Below the pieces are notes generated by a model. It was not told where the DNA came from. It was given only the letters and a program-made list of their open reading frames with translations, and ran no database searches. A DNA stretch of 64,000 nucleotides from Lenzites betulinus (taxonomy: Eukaryota > Basidiomycota > Agaricomycetes > Polyporales > Polyporaceae): contig JABYQU010000041.1 of NCBI GenBank assembly GCA_022264855.1, positions 248,001 to 312,000 on the forward strand. Direction: 5' to 3'. Of this stretch, positions 12,927 through 24,455 are shown piece after piece. A program made the translations under genes and the position numbers. Position 1 is the stretch's first letter. Every line of letters starts with the position of its first letter.

Positions 12927-15681
12927 ATGGCCGCGGTATCAGTTCCTCCGTCTGAAACTGCAGCATCCAAGGGAGAGACAGCCTCCGAGGCCTTGCTTGA
13001 TGTCTCCGTGCTGAAGGAGCTTGCTCGCAAGGCCCTCATCGACGCGCTCAACTCAGTACGTGCTTGCGCTGCTTCAAAAACTGCCTTGCGCGAGGCTTAG
13101 CTTTGACTAGGTCAACGGCGCGAAGACCCTCGTGCTTGATCCTTCCCTTGCGGGGCCTCTAGGATTAGTGACCGAAGTCGCGCTCCTCAAAGTGAGCTTG
13201 GTGCACAAGGGTCATGTGTACATGCTAATCGGCCGTAGCATCATGGTGTAGACAAGATGTTCTGGCTGGAACCTGGGCCGCTCTCCGCGACGTCCACGAA
13301 CATCGTCTACTTCTGCAGGCCGCTCATTAAGTGGATCAAGATTATAGCAGGTCAGGCTGCCCGTCGTTTACGTACTTCTCGGACTCCCTCATCTGTTGGA
13401 AGACCAGATCAAACGGCATAACAGGGAATCTCAGAAGCACACATATACCCTGTTCCTTGTCCCGCGGACGTCCACCCTTGTCACGCGCATCCTCGAAGAA
13501 GAGGGTGTGCTGGGTGACGTCACCATATCGTCGTACAACCTGCAGTTCATTCCCTTGGCCGACGATGTGATATCTTTGGAGAACGACAACGCGTTCAAGG
13601 AGATATGGGTGGTCAGTACGTTGGGTTTCTCGCATGTCACTTCCCGTCGGATTTATCTTCTCCTAGGATGGCGATGAGACCGTCATCTACGACGCTATGC
13701 AAGCTTTGGTGACTTTGGAACGGCTTCACGGACTATTCCCCAGAATAGTGGGAAAGGGTGACTATGCGGCGGTTCGTAGGCTTCGCACTACGTTGTTGAA
13801 TGCCCTGACGCCTTCGATAGCGCCTGGCAAGTCTGCTGTCCAAGAACACCCACCAAGGTCCTTCAAATTCACCTGCAGATAATCTCCTCAATGCGCCCTC
13901 TGAGACGATGGACTCCCTGATTATATTGGACCGTCGGGTGGATATGATTTCGCCGCTCCTCACCCAGCTCACTTATGAGGGGCTGATTGACGAACTCATC
14001 GGGATCAAGAATTGTAAGTTGCTGAGATGCTTGTGCATACGCTAATTTTAATCTCGCTCTTACCTCCCGGGTTTTAGCGCATGTTGAGCTGCCGGTATCT
14101 CTCGTCACCCCTCCTGCGGCCCCAGGTCAAGGGGAGTCTTCCAGCGCCGCAGCGGCTTCTAGCTCCACTCCATCTGCGACCGCGCTCACGAAGGAGAAGA
14201 AGCGCAAGCACCACCTCACGACGACCACGGACCCTCTCCTCCCCGAGCTGCAAGACCTCAATTTTTCCGCCGTAGGCAAGAAATTGAACCAGGTCGCACG
14301 GCGGCTAGACGAGGACTACAAGGTAGGACGATCCGCAGTACCTCGTACGCTGCATCTCACCCTTGTGCTTTAGCTCAGGCATCAGGCGACGACGGTAGCA
14401 CAGCTGCGTGATTTCGTAGGGAAATTGGGCGGCCTGCAGTCCGAGCATCAGTCATTACGATTGCGTACGTGGGACCCTCCGCGCCCTTCTCGAGAAGATG
14501 TGATGCTGAACACGGCTGCAGATACCGGCTTGTCGGAGATGCTCGTGCCGATGACGAGGACGGAGGAGTTCAACAAGTCGCTCGAAATTCAGCAGAGTAG
14601 GTTCGCCGGTGTACCTCGCTGGACCGTCATCTGATGCGGGTCCCGGGCAGATCTGTTGGCGCTGTACGACACCAATGCCCAAATTGCCGCTATCGAGGAC
14701 ATGATTGCGCAGGGGGCGGACATGCGCATCGTGTTGCGGCTGCTTTGCCTCGCGAGCGTCGTGCTGGGCGGTGTGAGAGCAAAGTCGTTGGAGAACATCA
14801 AGCGCGAGATCCTGCAGGCAGGTTTTGAGTTTACTTTCACCTCGAAGTATATTACTGACACGCCGCTTAGACGTACGGCTACAATTACCTGCCTCTGCTG
14901 CTCTCTCTTGCTGCGCCGCCCCTTGCCGTGCTCCTGCCCAACCCGCTGCCCCCCAACACGCCGGCCGCAGCGGCCGACTCGAAATACCCGTACGGCAGTC
15001 TCCGGAAGTCGCTCAGGCTGCTCATCGAAGACCCGGACCCGCTGGAGGAGCTCGAGAACGACATCAGCTACGTCTATTCTGGGTTCGCCCCCATCAGCGT
15101 GCGGCTGGTGCAGTGCGTGGCCCAGAAGGGGGGCGTGCTGAGCAATCCCGCGCTGGAGAAGGACAAGAAGGGCGCAGGCGGCGAGGACGGCGCGCGGCGC
15201 GCTTCGTCCGCACCGATGGTGCAGGCGCACCCTATCGTCGGGTGGAAGGGCTTCGAGGACGTCGTCGCGTCGATCCCTGGGGAGACCATCGACGTCGTGC
15301 AGCGGCTGCCGGGCAGCCAGGACGGGTCCACCATCCCCCCTGTCTCGACCCTGAGTGCGTCTTCTCCCCGCTGCGTGAAGCCGGGCCCTTCTGATTCTGT
15401 GATTTTGCGAGCAGTGCTTCCGCGCGAACGGACAACGACGACGGTGGTGTTCTTCCTTGGCGGCGTGACCTACACCGAAATTGCGGCGCTGCGCTGGGTG
15501 TCACGGCAGAACAAAGGTGCGCACCTGTGCGGCTACTTCTACGAGGGTGGAACCGTGCTGACGGCTGCGGTTCGCAGGCCGCAAATTTTTGGTTGCGACG
15601 ACGGGGATCATCAACGGAAATAGCTTGATAGATAGCATAGCGGGGATTGGGGGCACGACCGCGAAGGAGGCGGGCCTATAG
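12927..15681 (+). CDS. VPS33: SM-family vacuolar sorting protein Vps33 (HOPS/CORVET subunit)
   Basis: 13 exons: 12927-13055, 13111-13191, 13239-13350, 13403-13611, 13667-13826, 13879-14013, 14078-14322, 14374-14464, 14522-14596, 14651-14817, 14871-15354, 15415-15516, 15578-15681; 697 aa, normal for Vps33. This Sec1/Munc18 protein is the SNARE-binding subunit of the class C core and promotes fusion at endosomes and vacuoles. Telling segments are [40 protein letters not shown] (the conserved DRxxDxxxPL block of SM proteins), [30 protein letters not shown], and the C-terminal [17 protein letters not shown] and [15 protein letters not shown], which are hallmark Vps33 strands. Introns 5 (13827-13878) and 10 (14818-14870) begin with GC; no GT donor nearby keeps the frame. 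A Ser/Thr-rich linker follows [12 protein letters not shown]. Confidence 0.95.
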
Positions 15682-16064
15682 CTGTATCCGGAAGGTTCGT
15701 GAGCTGGAATGGGAGAGCGTGGACGAGGCGCTCCGTCGAGTCTCTGGAGTCTGCGCGCGCTGCCGGGGCCCCCGGTGCGCACGACCGCCCGCCCTAGACC
15801 ATGATCAGTTGTGTGTGCAGAGACACGCGGCAGACAGCGTGCAGGGTCGGCCTATTCTCGACCACTGTGCAGCGGCCTTCTCCCTCGCACGACGCTGAGC
15901 AGGAACGCTACGGTCCCGGCACGTTGGCCCGCGAGCCGCTCTGACGTGGCGGGACCCCGCGCGAACCTGCCACTGCTTCCGCTGCCCTGGGCCGCCGACT
16001 TCGAACTGCGAGCTTCGAACGGGGGGAGACAGGACCCATGCCTATGCCCTTGGTATATGTCCAA

Positions 16065-16260
16065 ACTTAATGCGGACAAAAATGGCCCCGAAATGGCCTC
16101 AATGTCTGTGACATTATGCGCATTAAAACTTGAGAACCCCCGCGAAGGTTAGAATAATTATGCAGAGCAAAGAGGCCTAGGGGTACGGAGGTCCGAACTT
16201 TCATGCGGCCCGAAGTGGCTGGCTGGGTCTCGCTCGCGGACCCCATATGCGATCAAACTT
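16065..16260 (+). repeat. Degenerate tandem array, period about 44 bp
   Basis: The word TGCGN recurs at 16071, 16117, 16161 (as TGCAG), 16204 and 16248, that is at spacings of 46, 44, 43 and 44. It is usually preceded by ATTA, TTAA or TCA, and in several units followed by C and an A-run (TTAATGCGGACAAAA, ATTATGCGCATTAAAA, ATTATGCAGAGCAAAG). Related words are seen again at 17700 and 17728. The units have diverged strongly. Confidence 0.45.
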
Positions 16261-16427
16261 ACCCATCTATACCATACTAGTACTATCACCAGGTAGAAAC
16301 AAAGGTAAAGTTTTCCATCTAGAACCAGCTACTCCTACTACTACTAGGTGGTAGTGCATCTATTATGACCTTGTATCTAGGATGCAGGCGTACGAAGGTC
16401 AGAACCACTTTTCGGATTAAAAGCAGG

Positions 16428-16461
16428 GTCTTTTGTTTTTTGTTTTTTTGTTTTGTTTTTG
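16428..16461. repeat. T-rich low-complexity tract
   Basis: Runs of 4 to 7 T separated by single G residues (GTTTTTTG, GTTTTTTTG, GTTTTG). It could be the reverse complement of a poly(A) tail of an inserted element, or simple sequence; there is nothing else to decide this. Confidence 0.6.
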
Positions 16462-18934
16462 GATCACGGGTATATAGCGCGGTAGGTAGGGTACATCAAG
16501 TAGTGCCTGTATTACGGCCGTCTACGTAGGGTAGCGATAAGGCGGGGTTTTGGGGTGCCCCCCCGCGAACAACTATCTGGACGTGCAGCGGCGCAGCCGC
16601 GTCAATGCTCGAAAATGAGATCGTACCGTAAGAAAATAGCGCATTATGTAGCATACACCGCCGTACATGAATCTATCGGGATCCAGGTGGCATCACGAGA
16701 CACAGGAAACCAGCGCCGGACCAAGTGGTATCCACGAGTGCGGCAGGCCACCTAAATCCAGGTGGCTTGCTGTCGAAATCAAGGTGGCTCGCCATGAGCC
16801 TCAGGAAGCCATAACCGCCGGCAGGCTGGCGAGCTGGCAGCTGCTCTCCCTGGGTAGCTCATGCACGGGGTCGAGATTCTAGCACACATGATTGAATATA
16901 TTTACTAGGATACTGTACATGGCTGGCTACACACATGACATATTGCAGGCAAAGAGGGGGAAACGGGACACAGAGCGTCGTTAAGATGAGCTCAGTATGA
17001 ATTACCCATCGACGGGTCTGCCCCACATGCGCGACCTACGTGCCCGCCGTCCGGTGCGCCCATCGAGCCTCCCGGCATCCGCAGGACCTCCAGCCAAGTA
17101 GAAGACAAGATACATACCGGTCGGATGTTCGATTTACTGCATGTCACAGTGCCCGTGCCCACAGACTGACGTGGCACATCGATAGGCCCGGCCAACAACT
17201 TGCTTGCTCTCAAAGTTCACAGCGGAGGAAGAGTACCTTTGTAGCTGTTCCGTGAAGACTTGTAGCACAGCGGCGGGACCCAGACTAGTAAGGGGAGATG
17301 AGCAGGAAGGAAGTGACTTAAAGCAACCAGTATAGCAGAGGATGGGAGCAAGTTCAAACGTTCAACTTCAAACGTTCAAGTCCGACTCACTGCCATTCCC
17401 CGCGCGGCACGCCGGCGGCAGAGCGCGCTGATGGGCAACTTCAGGCGTCTAAGGTAAGCCAGCCAAATCCACGCTGAGGGAGCGGCCCTGGTGGCTTTCC
17501 ACCTGGATTCTGACTGGCAGCCCACCTGTAGTTTGGTGACCTGCCGCACTCGTGGATACAGGTGGCTCTCACTTGGAGTCTCACTGTCTCACGATCTGAA
17601 TGCCATCAGCGGGGCAACCCGCCTGGATCCCACTGAAATAGTGTCTAGCAGTGTATTGCGTAGGGGAAAGTAAAAGCAGGGTCACCAGTGTATGTTTGAG
17701 ATTAATGCGGGCATAAGTAGCGAATAACTATGCGGACCAAAACCCCAAGATTCGAGTATTTTGAGTTCTAACCTCTTGGCGGATAGGCATGGGTCTATTC
17801 AGCAGGAACGACTGTCTTCCGCCCGCTGAACTAGAGGTTGGTTTACGAGCCTAGCATGGGTCCTGGGGAGACAACACAGCGAGGGAGGCGCCCGCCGCGG
17901 CGGGGTGTGCACGACGGCGACCGACGCGGCGGTCGCTTGCAGTTCGCGACGGGCCCCATATTCAATATTCAAATATGGGTGCCGTCGCCCGCCTGGGTTC
18001 GCACGCCAGGATCTTCTATTGTAAAGAGCATCGGTCTCCTTTTTCGGAAGTTGCCTGTTTTGGAAACAAACACGTAAATGTCACTGTTTCTGGGAGATTC
18101 ATGCACCCATTATATTGCAGTAGCAGCTAAGTACATTGCATTGAGCACTCGGCGACTCATTGAAGTATCTAGGAGGGGAAGAGAGAGCTCAAGAGTATCG
18201 ATTTCGGTGTGCAAGTTGTACAAACGTTTGGTAGGCGCCTGGGTTGCGCGCTGCGGGACTAGCGCCTATTTCTCCCTTCAAACTGCCGTGACCACGCTCG
18301 CGATCGAGGACGCGGTTTCTCTATCAAGTATCGTGTTTTCTCGATAATTCTATCATGTGTGCCGAAACCTACTAGACGCAACATGCAACGCCATCAGTGA
18401 TATAGCCTGACGAAATATCTAGAACAGTGCTCACAATCGACTAGACATCATGATATACATGGCCCGGGTGCATATAAGGTCGACCGGTGGTGGCACCGTC
18501 GTTGCTTCGCTCACTGGCGTCCGGGACGCAGGACGTGGCTTCTAGACCGGTTCCTAGGTCAGGATTTCACTTCGAACTCACGCAGGTTACGGGGTAAACA
18601 ATAAGCACAGGTAAGTGAGCTGCGTGATTCAGAGTGAGCTAAGTGAGCCGCGCACGACAATGTAGATAGACACAGGGTAACCTAAGGTAAGCAAACTCGG
18701 GCCCGGGCCACAGGTTATATTTGCAGCTTGAAGAAGGTGAGTATGTCCGAGTCAACGGTCCCACCGGTTGCATCTTGCGAGTGCACTTAAGGTCGCAATC
18801 CTTGAAGTCTTCGAAACCGGTTTGGCACAAGTAGTCTAAAACCGGAGTTCTCACATACTCACTGCGATACGTCTGAGTTCGCTTCTTACTGTTGACGGCC
18901 AATTGTGAGTCTGGACTGTCGAACCCGCGTGCGG

Positions 18935-18973
18935 GAGGGTCGGCCACCCCGCCCTGCGGGGTGGCGGGCCCTC
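18935..18973. repeat. GC-rich inverted repeat (hairpin)
   Basis: Two 18-nt arms around a CCT loop; 16 of 18 positions pair. The core is CCACCCCGC / GCGGGGTGG. The stem lies in otherwise average-GC DNA and is not next to a gene end. Confidence 0.7.
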
Positions 18974-19015
18974 CAAACTTTACGAAGCAATTACACTGGT
19001 AAAGAAAGCAAAATT

Positions 19016-19032
19016 CCGTGCCAAAGGCACGG
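19016..19032. repeat. Short perfect hairpin
   Basis: CCGTGCC-AAA-GGCACGG, a 7-bp perfect stem with a 3-nt loop, 42 nt after the larger GC hairpin. Confidence 0.7.
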
Positions 19033-19422
19033 GTATCTTCTAGTTGAGTTAGATTGCATTTATTGCAGTGAGAGGGGGTCGCTGATATCTAGGGTCGAGT
19101 CCCATTATGTACGCGTTCACGCGACCGGTGCGACCCCGGATGCGCGTGGGGTGGTCTAAGACCAGCTGGCGCAGCGAGCATTTCCACCGCGCGTCGCCGC
19201 TCGACGGCGGGGAATGCAGCGGGGGTGGTGTGAGACAGGCTGGGGGCACCGGGGGCGCGCGCGGGGAGGACGTCGGGGTCGAGGACGGGGGCGCGAACAC
19301 AACGGCTGCCAAATACGCTCGCGTGGCGGGGTGGCCGGGGGCGCGCGGGGACGGACGAGCGCCTGTGACCAAAACAGCAGACGTGCACGGTCCTCCTCCC
19401 CTACGGCCCTCGCTCGGCCCTC

Positions 19423-19430
19423 TATAAGAG
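19423..19430 (+). promoter_or_regulatory. TATA box of the HMG/YABBY-like gene
   Basis: TATAAGAG stands 170 bp before the ATG at 19593. A pyrimidine-rich stretch with CCACCACGACC follows, suitable for transcription start. A GTGAGC at about 19525 and a GCGCGCAG just before the ATG could bound a 5' UTR intron. Confidence 0.6.
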
Positions 19431-19592
19431 CCCCTGGGCTCCGTCTCCCGCCTCTCTCTCCCCCACCACGACCTCCCCCACCATCAGCTGCCCCGGCTTC
19501 CCCGTCCAGTACTCCAACACTCCAGGTGAGCCGCCCCCGCCGCTCGAGACGGGTCTGGGCTGAGGCGCGCGGGCGCGCGCAGGCAGCGCGTG

Positions 19593-19968
19593 ATGGTCGT
19601 CACCACCGGTAAGCAGTCCGCCGCGGACGCGAAGAAGGCCACCACCAAGGGCCGCCGTGCGTACTCTTTCTCCTGCGCTGGGCGGCGCGGCGCGTGCTGA
19701 CGACGCGATCTGGGCGCGCACGGCTCCAGGAAAGGCGGGCGGCGCGGGCGGGCGGAAGAAGCTCACGGACTTCAACAAGTTCATGCAGACGGAGGTCGCG
19801 CGGCTCAAACAGGAAAATCCCGACATGCCCCATAAGGAGAGGTGCGGCACCGTTCTGCTTTCCATCAGCGTCGGGGGCGCCGAATTGGCCTAGCGTTATC
19901 TGACGCATCGCGCGCGCAGGTTCAAGCTCGTCATTGACAACTGGAACAAGCAGAAGGAGAGCAAGTAG
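19593..19968 (+). CDS. Small HMG-box/YABBY-like nuclear protein
   Basis: Three exons, 19593-19656, 19730-19841, 19920-19968; 74 aa. A basic N terminus (GKQSAADAKKATTKGRR) and a Gly/Ala linker lead to LTDFNKFMQTEVARLKQENP...MPHKERFKLVIDNWNKQ. This is the helix pattern shared by HMG boxes and the plant YABBY C-terminal domain (P/DxNxFM..E..RLK...P...H.ERF....NW). Short proteins with only this domain occur across basidiomycetes, generally without assigned function; DNA binding in the nucleus is an inference from the fold. All junctions are GT-AG and in frame. The good TATA box suggests strong transcription. Confidence 0.8.
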
Positions 19969-20601
19969 GCGGCGCACCGTGACCGCGCGCGCATGGGGCG
20001 CGACGCGCCCCCCTCACCCCCTCCGCGGACGCCCGCACTGTTGTCCTCACCACCGCCTGTTGTCCCTTCGCTTTCGCGCCCTCTTGCGAGGGTGTCGCCG
20101 CGTTTCGTTACTTCACTGACTTTGTGAGCCTGGTCTGCCGTCTCTCGGAGAGCTTCCGAGTCGAAACGATCGAGGAGACTTGTGTTGCAGTGTTGCAGTT
20201 GTACGATATGTCGTGGTTGCTTGTACTTTAGCAGTTTCGTTTGATGCGCTAATCGTGATTGTTTATTGTCCGACGATGGCGCGGTGACGAGGTACCTGGC
20301 GATAGGCGGTTCGGAGTGTGGCCCGGGTCTTGCCTGATGTGGTTATATGTTGGCGTTATAGCAGGCGTGGGAAAGCGGAGTGGTAGCGTTCCTCCGCCTG
20401 CGACTCCGAGCGGCCGAGTGTCCGAGAGCAGCCGTCTTCCCGCAACCAGCAGACTCTGCCTCCTGCTCCCATCGGGATGGTTTCAGTGCCCTCAATCACG
20501 CTAATTTCCTCGTAGCAGTACTCCTCATATTGTCGTACTCTTGCGTTCCGCCTCCCTCTGTATCTCTTATCACTCTTGTCTGAGAACCGGGCTCTCTCGC
20601 C
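19969..20601. other. Intergenic region before the F-box gene
   Basis: About 630 bp holding the 3' UTR of the small nuclear protein gene and the promoter of the F-box gene. CT-rich between 20480 and 20600. No gene seen. Confidence 0.55.
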
Positions 20602-23600
20602 ATGAGCCATACGCGCGACATCGATAACGACGACTCCCTCTTCCTCTTCGACGCTTATGAACCGCTGACCATCTGTTCCAGCCTCGAGGAGGTTGTGCCG
20701 GAGCCCTCACCTAGCCTCTCAAGCCCGCTGCATACCTCACTCTCAACGCCCTCGTTCGCCCCCGCACTGACCCCTTACTGGTACTCCGACCATCCCTCTT
20801 CCTCTACCCAGATGCTCGAGACGGCCTCATCCCCGCCCAAGGGCAAGGCTGTCTCTCAGCCCTTATACATCCAAGGCCGAGAACCTCACCGTCCTCAGAT
20901 CGACGCTCAGCTTGCAGAGGGATCATCGTCTTCCCCCGGTGCATGCGGCGCCCCCCTCGAACGAGGCAAACCTTCTTCCTCCTCTTTCGAGAACGACCTC
21001 GTCGATTTTTTGTGCTCTCAGGATCCCGCCGCAGATGCGCTGAGCGAGAACGTCGGTCCGTCCTCGGGCAAGGGCAAGGCGCGCGAGCAGCCCCCCACTC
21101 TACCACCGCTCGTGTTCCTGCCCACCACCTTCGACTACTCCAGGATGGAGTGGTCAGAATATGACATGTCCCCGCAGACCGCCGGGCCGTCTTCGTACGG
21201 GTCTGGATTCTCGACGATCGGCGAGTCCGAGCCAAGCTCGACCCCCGGGACCTCCGCTGTGGCGAGCCCGGCGAGCGCCGCTCCTGTGGAAGAGGTTGCC
21301 GTGCGACGGCGGACGCTGTCGAATGTGTCGGTACGCTCGACCCGCTCGCTCTCCGCACTGTCGCTGTCGAAGGTGAAGGTGAAGTTCGCGGGGTCGAAGA
21401 GCCCGGGGCACATCGCGCGCAAGCTGCGCTTCAAGAAAGGGGACGCGACGTCCGACGCACACGCGGCGAGCCCCGTCGTCGACACGGACCTGTTCGAGGC
21501 CGCAGAGCTCGGACGGGGCAGCTGCTTCCTGCCGTGGGCGCGCGACCTGAAGGGGCGGACGATTCCCCCGCAGGGCACGCTCGTGGACATCGACGTCGGG
21601 CCCCTCGCCGCGCCGATCCTGCGCGTCGGCCCGCCCTCCGAGCTCGCGATCCTCCGCGCGAAGGGCCGCTCGTACTCGTCGCCCTTCCCGCTCGGCTCCG
21701 CGTCCCCGCTCGACATCATCCCGCTGACGCACACCGACCTGTCAGAGCCCGTCCGCGTCGAGGTGCCCGATTACTTCGACGAGTGTCTGCCGCGCGAACT
21801 CCGGCTCAAGGTGCTCGCGACGCTCGTCGACCTGCACGAGGCGGAGCATATCCGCCTAATCGCGAGCGACCGCTGGACCGCGCGTAAGGCGGGGCGAACT
21901 AGGTGGGTCGGCGCCGAGAAGGGCGTGATGGAGCTTCTCAGGCTGAGCAGGGTTGGTACTCCCCTCCATCGTGTAAACGCAGTGATGACCGACTGGCCGT
22001 GTTAGGTCTCGAAGGCGTGGCAGAGCCTCGTGTACGACGGCCAGCTCTGGGCGCGACTCCCGAAACTCCCCTCGGCGGTAATCGTGCGCCTGTGCAAGGA
22101 CGCAGGCGGGTTCGTGAAGCGGCTCGAGCTCGCGGGGACGCCGCTCCTGTCTCCGGACCTGCTCACCGAGATGACGGAGGGGCTTTGTATAGAGGCTGCG
22201 CTGCCGAATGAGCTCCCGCATACTCGCGTCACGACCATCAACCTCCAGGGGTGCACCGCGCTCTCGACGCGCTCCTTGCACCACCTTCTAATCCGCTCGC
22301 CCGCGCTGGAGACGCTCTGCGTGAAGGGGCTCCCCGCGGTCACGAACACGACATGCACCATCCTGGCGACATACTGCCCGAGACTGACTTCGCTCGACAT
22401 GGGGCGATGTAATAACCTCGACGGTGAGGGGATCCGGTCCTTGGCGTCTTGCACGCTGCTGCAGGGCGAGACGCTCCGGCTCAAGGTCCTTCGCCTGAGC
22501 GGCCTCAAGCGCGTCACAGACGAGATGATGCAGCGCCTGGGCAAGGCCGCCCCCGACCTCGAGGTCCTAGACCTCAGCTACGCACGCCACCTGCACAACT
22601 CCGCGATCGACGCCTTCCTCTCCCTAACCGAAGAGGAGGCGCAGACGGTCCCCTCCGTAGAGCTCACCGCACGCGAGGCCGGCCGCGACCCCACGGACGC
22701 GTCCAAGTACTGGCGGCGCGTAACGCGCCTGCGCCATCTCGCGCTCTCCGCGTGCATCATGCTCACGGACCACGCACTCACGCACCTCGCGCACGCCGTC
22801 CCGCAGCTCGAGTTCCTCGAGCTCGCCGGCATCGGCGCAGACCTGCGCGACACGGGCCTCGTCCGCCTCCTCGAGACGACGCCCTACATCCGGCGGCTCG
22901 ACCTCGAAGACGCGTCCGAGCTCTCCGACGCCGTCCTCGCCGCGCTCACCCCCTCCTCCCCCGACCCGCACCCCCCGCCCCCGCGCCCCGGCCAGCCCGC
23001 GCCACTCCCGGAACCCGGGCACGCGCTCGAGCAGCTCGTCGTCTCGCACGCAGGCAACCTCACGCCCGACGCGCTCCTCACGCTCCTCCGCGCGTGCCCG
23101 CGCCTGCGCGCGCTCGAGGCGGACAACACGCGCATGAACAGCGCCGTCGTGCGCGCGTTCGTCGCGCACGCGCGCGAACACACGCTTTCGGATCCGTACC
23201 TTGGGGCCGTCGACTGCCGCGCGGTGGGCGAGCACGTCGTGCGCGAGGTCGCGCCGCACGCGCGGCCGCGGCGCGGGTGGCGTGCGTACGAGGCGCGCAA
23301 GCTCGCGTTTGTCGACGGGCGCGACGAGGACAGCGGTGTGGGGCCAGGGGCGGGGGCGGCGCAGGACGAGTGCGACGCGCGGCGCGTGGTGCTGAAGACG
23401 TTCTACTCGTGGCAGGCGGTGGACCGCGTGCGCGCGGAGCGGGAAAGGCGGCGAAAGGCGGCGGGAAGGCGCGTCGCGAATGGCTCAGCGAGTAGTGCGG
23501 GGACGGGGGAGGTGGATGTGGGGGGCGGGGCGCGGACGCGGTGGTGGACGCCGAGTGGGCGGCGGTCTGTTCCTGGCTCGCCGGGGCTGTTGGATGGGGA

Positions 23601-23628
23601 GGGGCGGGATGGGTGTACCATCATGTAG
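20602..23628 (+). CDS. F-box/leucine-rich-repeat protein with C-terminal CaaX box
   Basis: Two exons, 20602-21951 and 22006-23628; 990 aa. The first ~380 residues are Ser/Pro-rich and disordered. An F-box begins at about residue 396 (CLPRELRLKVLATL) and resumes after a charged insertion with LLRLSRVSKAWQSLVYDGQLW. Leucine-rich repeats follow, of the Cys-containing FBXL type (VTTINLQGCTALS, LTSLDMGRCNNLD, LKVLRLSGLKRVT, LEVLDLSYARHL, LRHLALSACIMLT, IRRLDLEDASELS). Such proteins are substrate receptors of SCF (Skp1-cullin-F-box) ubiquitin ligases. The protein ends Cys-Thr-Ile-Met, a canonical CaaX motif predicting farnesylation and membrane attachment, as known for mammalian FBXL2 (geranylgeranylated). 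Target proteins cannot be inferred. Confidence 0.88.
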
Positions 23629-24022
23629 GCCCGCGCGAGGTGAGGTTTAGATGCGAGGATGCATGGTAAGGGAAGGGGAGAAGGTGACGACGATTGACAT
23701 GACTTGCGGTCGCAGCCTCTCCATGCGACTGACTGTATTTTGTTCCCTGGTTTGTTGTACACTAACTGTACAGTGTGGATTGTATCTGACTTTACGAGAC
23801 TCGGCTCGAGATGTACTACATGCCGTTAGATACCGGCGATGGATCGTGTACCTAGGCTTTGGATAGTTGACTGTGTAGTACAATATGTATGTATTCTGAG
23901 CCCCGTAGGAAGCCAGCATCGATATCATGTACGAGTATAGCTTATTGCCTGTGTAACATTATTTCCGCTGTGGAACAGGACTGGCGGAGGAACGAGCTCG
24001 AGGGTGCGACGGTGTGCGGATA
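23629..24022. other. Convergent 3' ends (F-box gene and LRP1)
   Basis: 394 bp between two convergent genes. AT-richer than the flanks, with no feature beyond the presumed 3' UTRs. Confidence 0.6.
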
Positions 24023-24424
24023 CTAGCTCAAGGAGGCTCGCTTCGATTTCTTTTTCGCCTTTTTCGCGGCGTTCTTCTCTTTTTTCGCCGGGCTGGGAGT
24101 ATTCACGCCTGCGGGCTCGACGTCCGTTATAATGGCGAGATCCCCGACTTCGGCGGGCGCCTTCTTCTTTTTCTTCGTAGCCTTCGCAGGTTTCGCGTCC
24201 TCCTCGTCCCCATATCCTAAAAACACGCACACAAAGAACATCAGCGGTGCGTTTGAACACAGACATCCTTGAACACATACCAGCAAACGGATCCACCGCC
24301 CCCCGCCTCCGTTTCTTCGCCCCCAGCCCATTGCTGATCCCCGCCTCCTCCGCGCGCCCCTTCCCCTTCCCCTCCGCAACCACATCCTTCGCGCCGTCTT
24401 CCCCGAACACCTGCAGCCCGCCCG

Positions 24425-24455
<31 letters not shown>

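Larger units (their letters stand above)
15682..19422. other. Gene-free region with repeats and hairpins
   Basis: About 3.7 kb without a supported gene. Open frames here are short and match no family. The DNA is lower in GC than the flanking genes and carries a degenerate 44-bp periodic block (16065-16260), a T-rich tract (16428-16461), scattered copies of an AATCCAGGTGGC-like word (16680-17640), and two hairpins (18935-18973, 19016-19032). A 13-bp word, GACCCATGCCTAT, at about 16034 recurs in inverted orientation near 17783-17795. I read this as debris of one or more mobile elements, but see no transposase or reverse transcriptase remnant. Confidence 0.5.

Noticed and set aside
22449..23495. 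348-aa shifted frame inside the F-box gene
   Set aside because: Composed almost wholly of Arg, Ala and Pro. The LRR frame is unmistakable.
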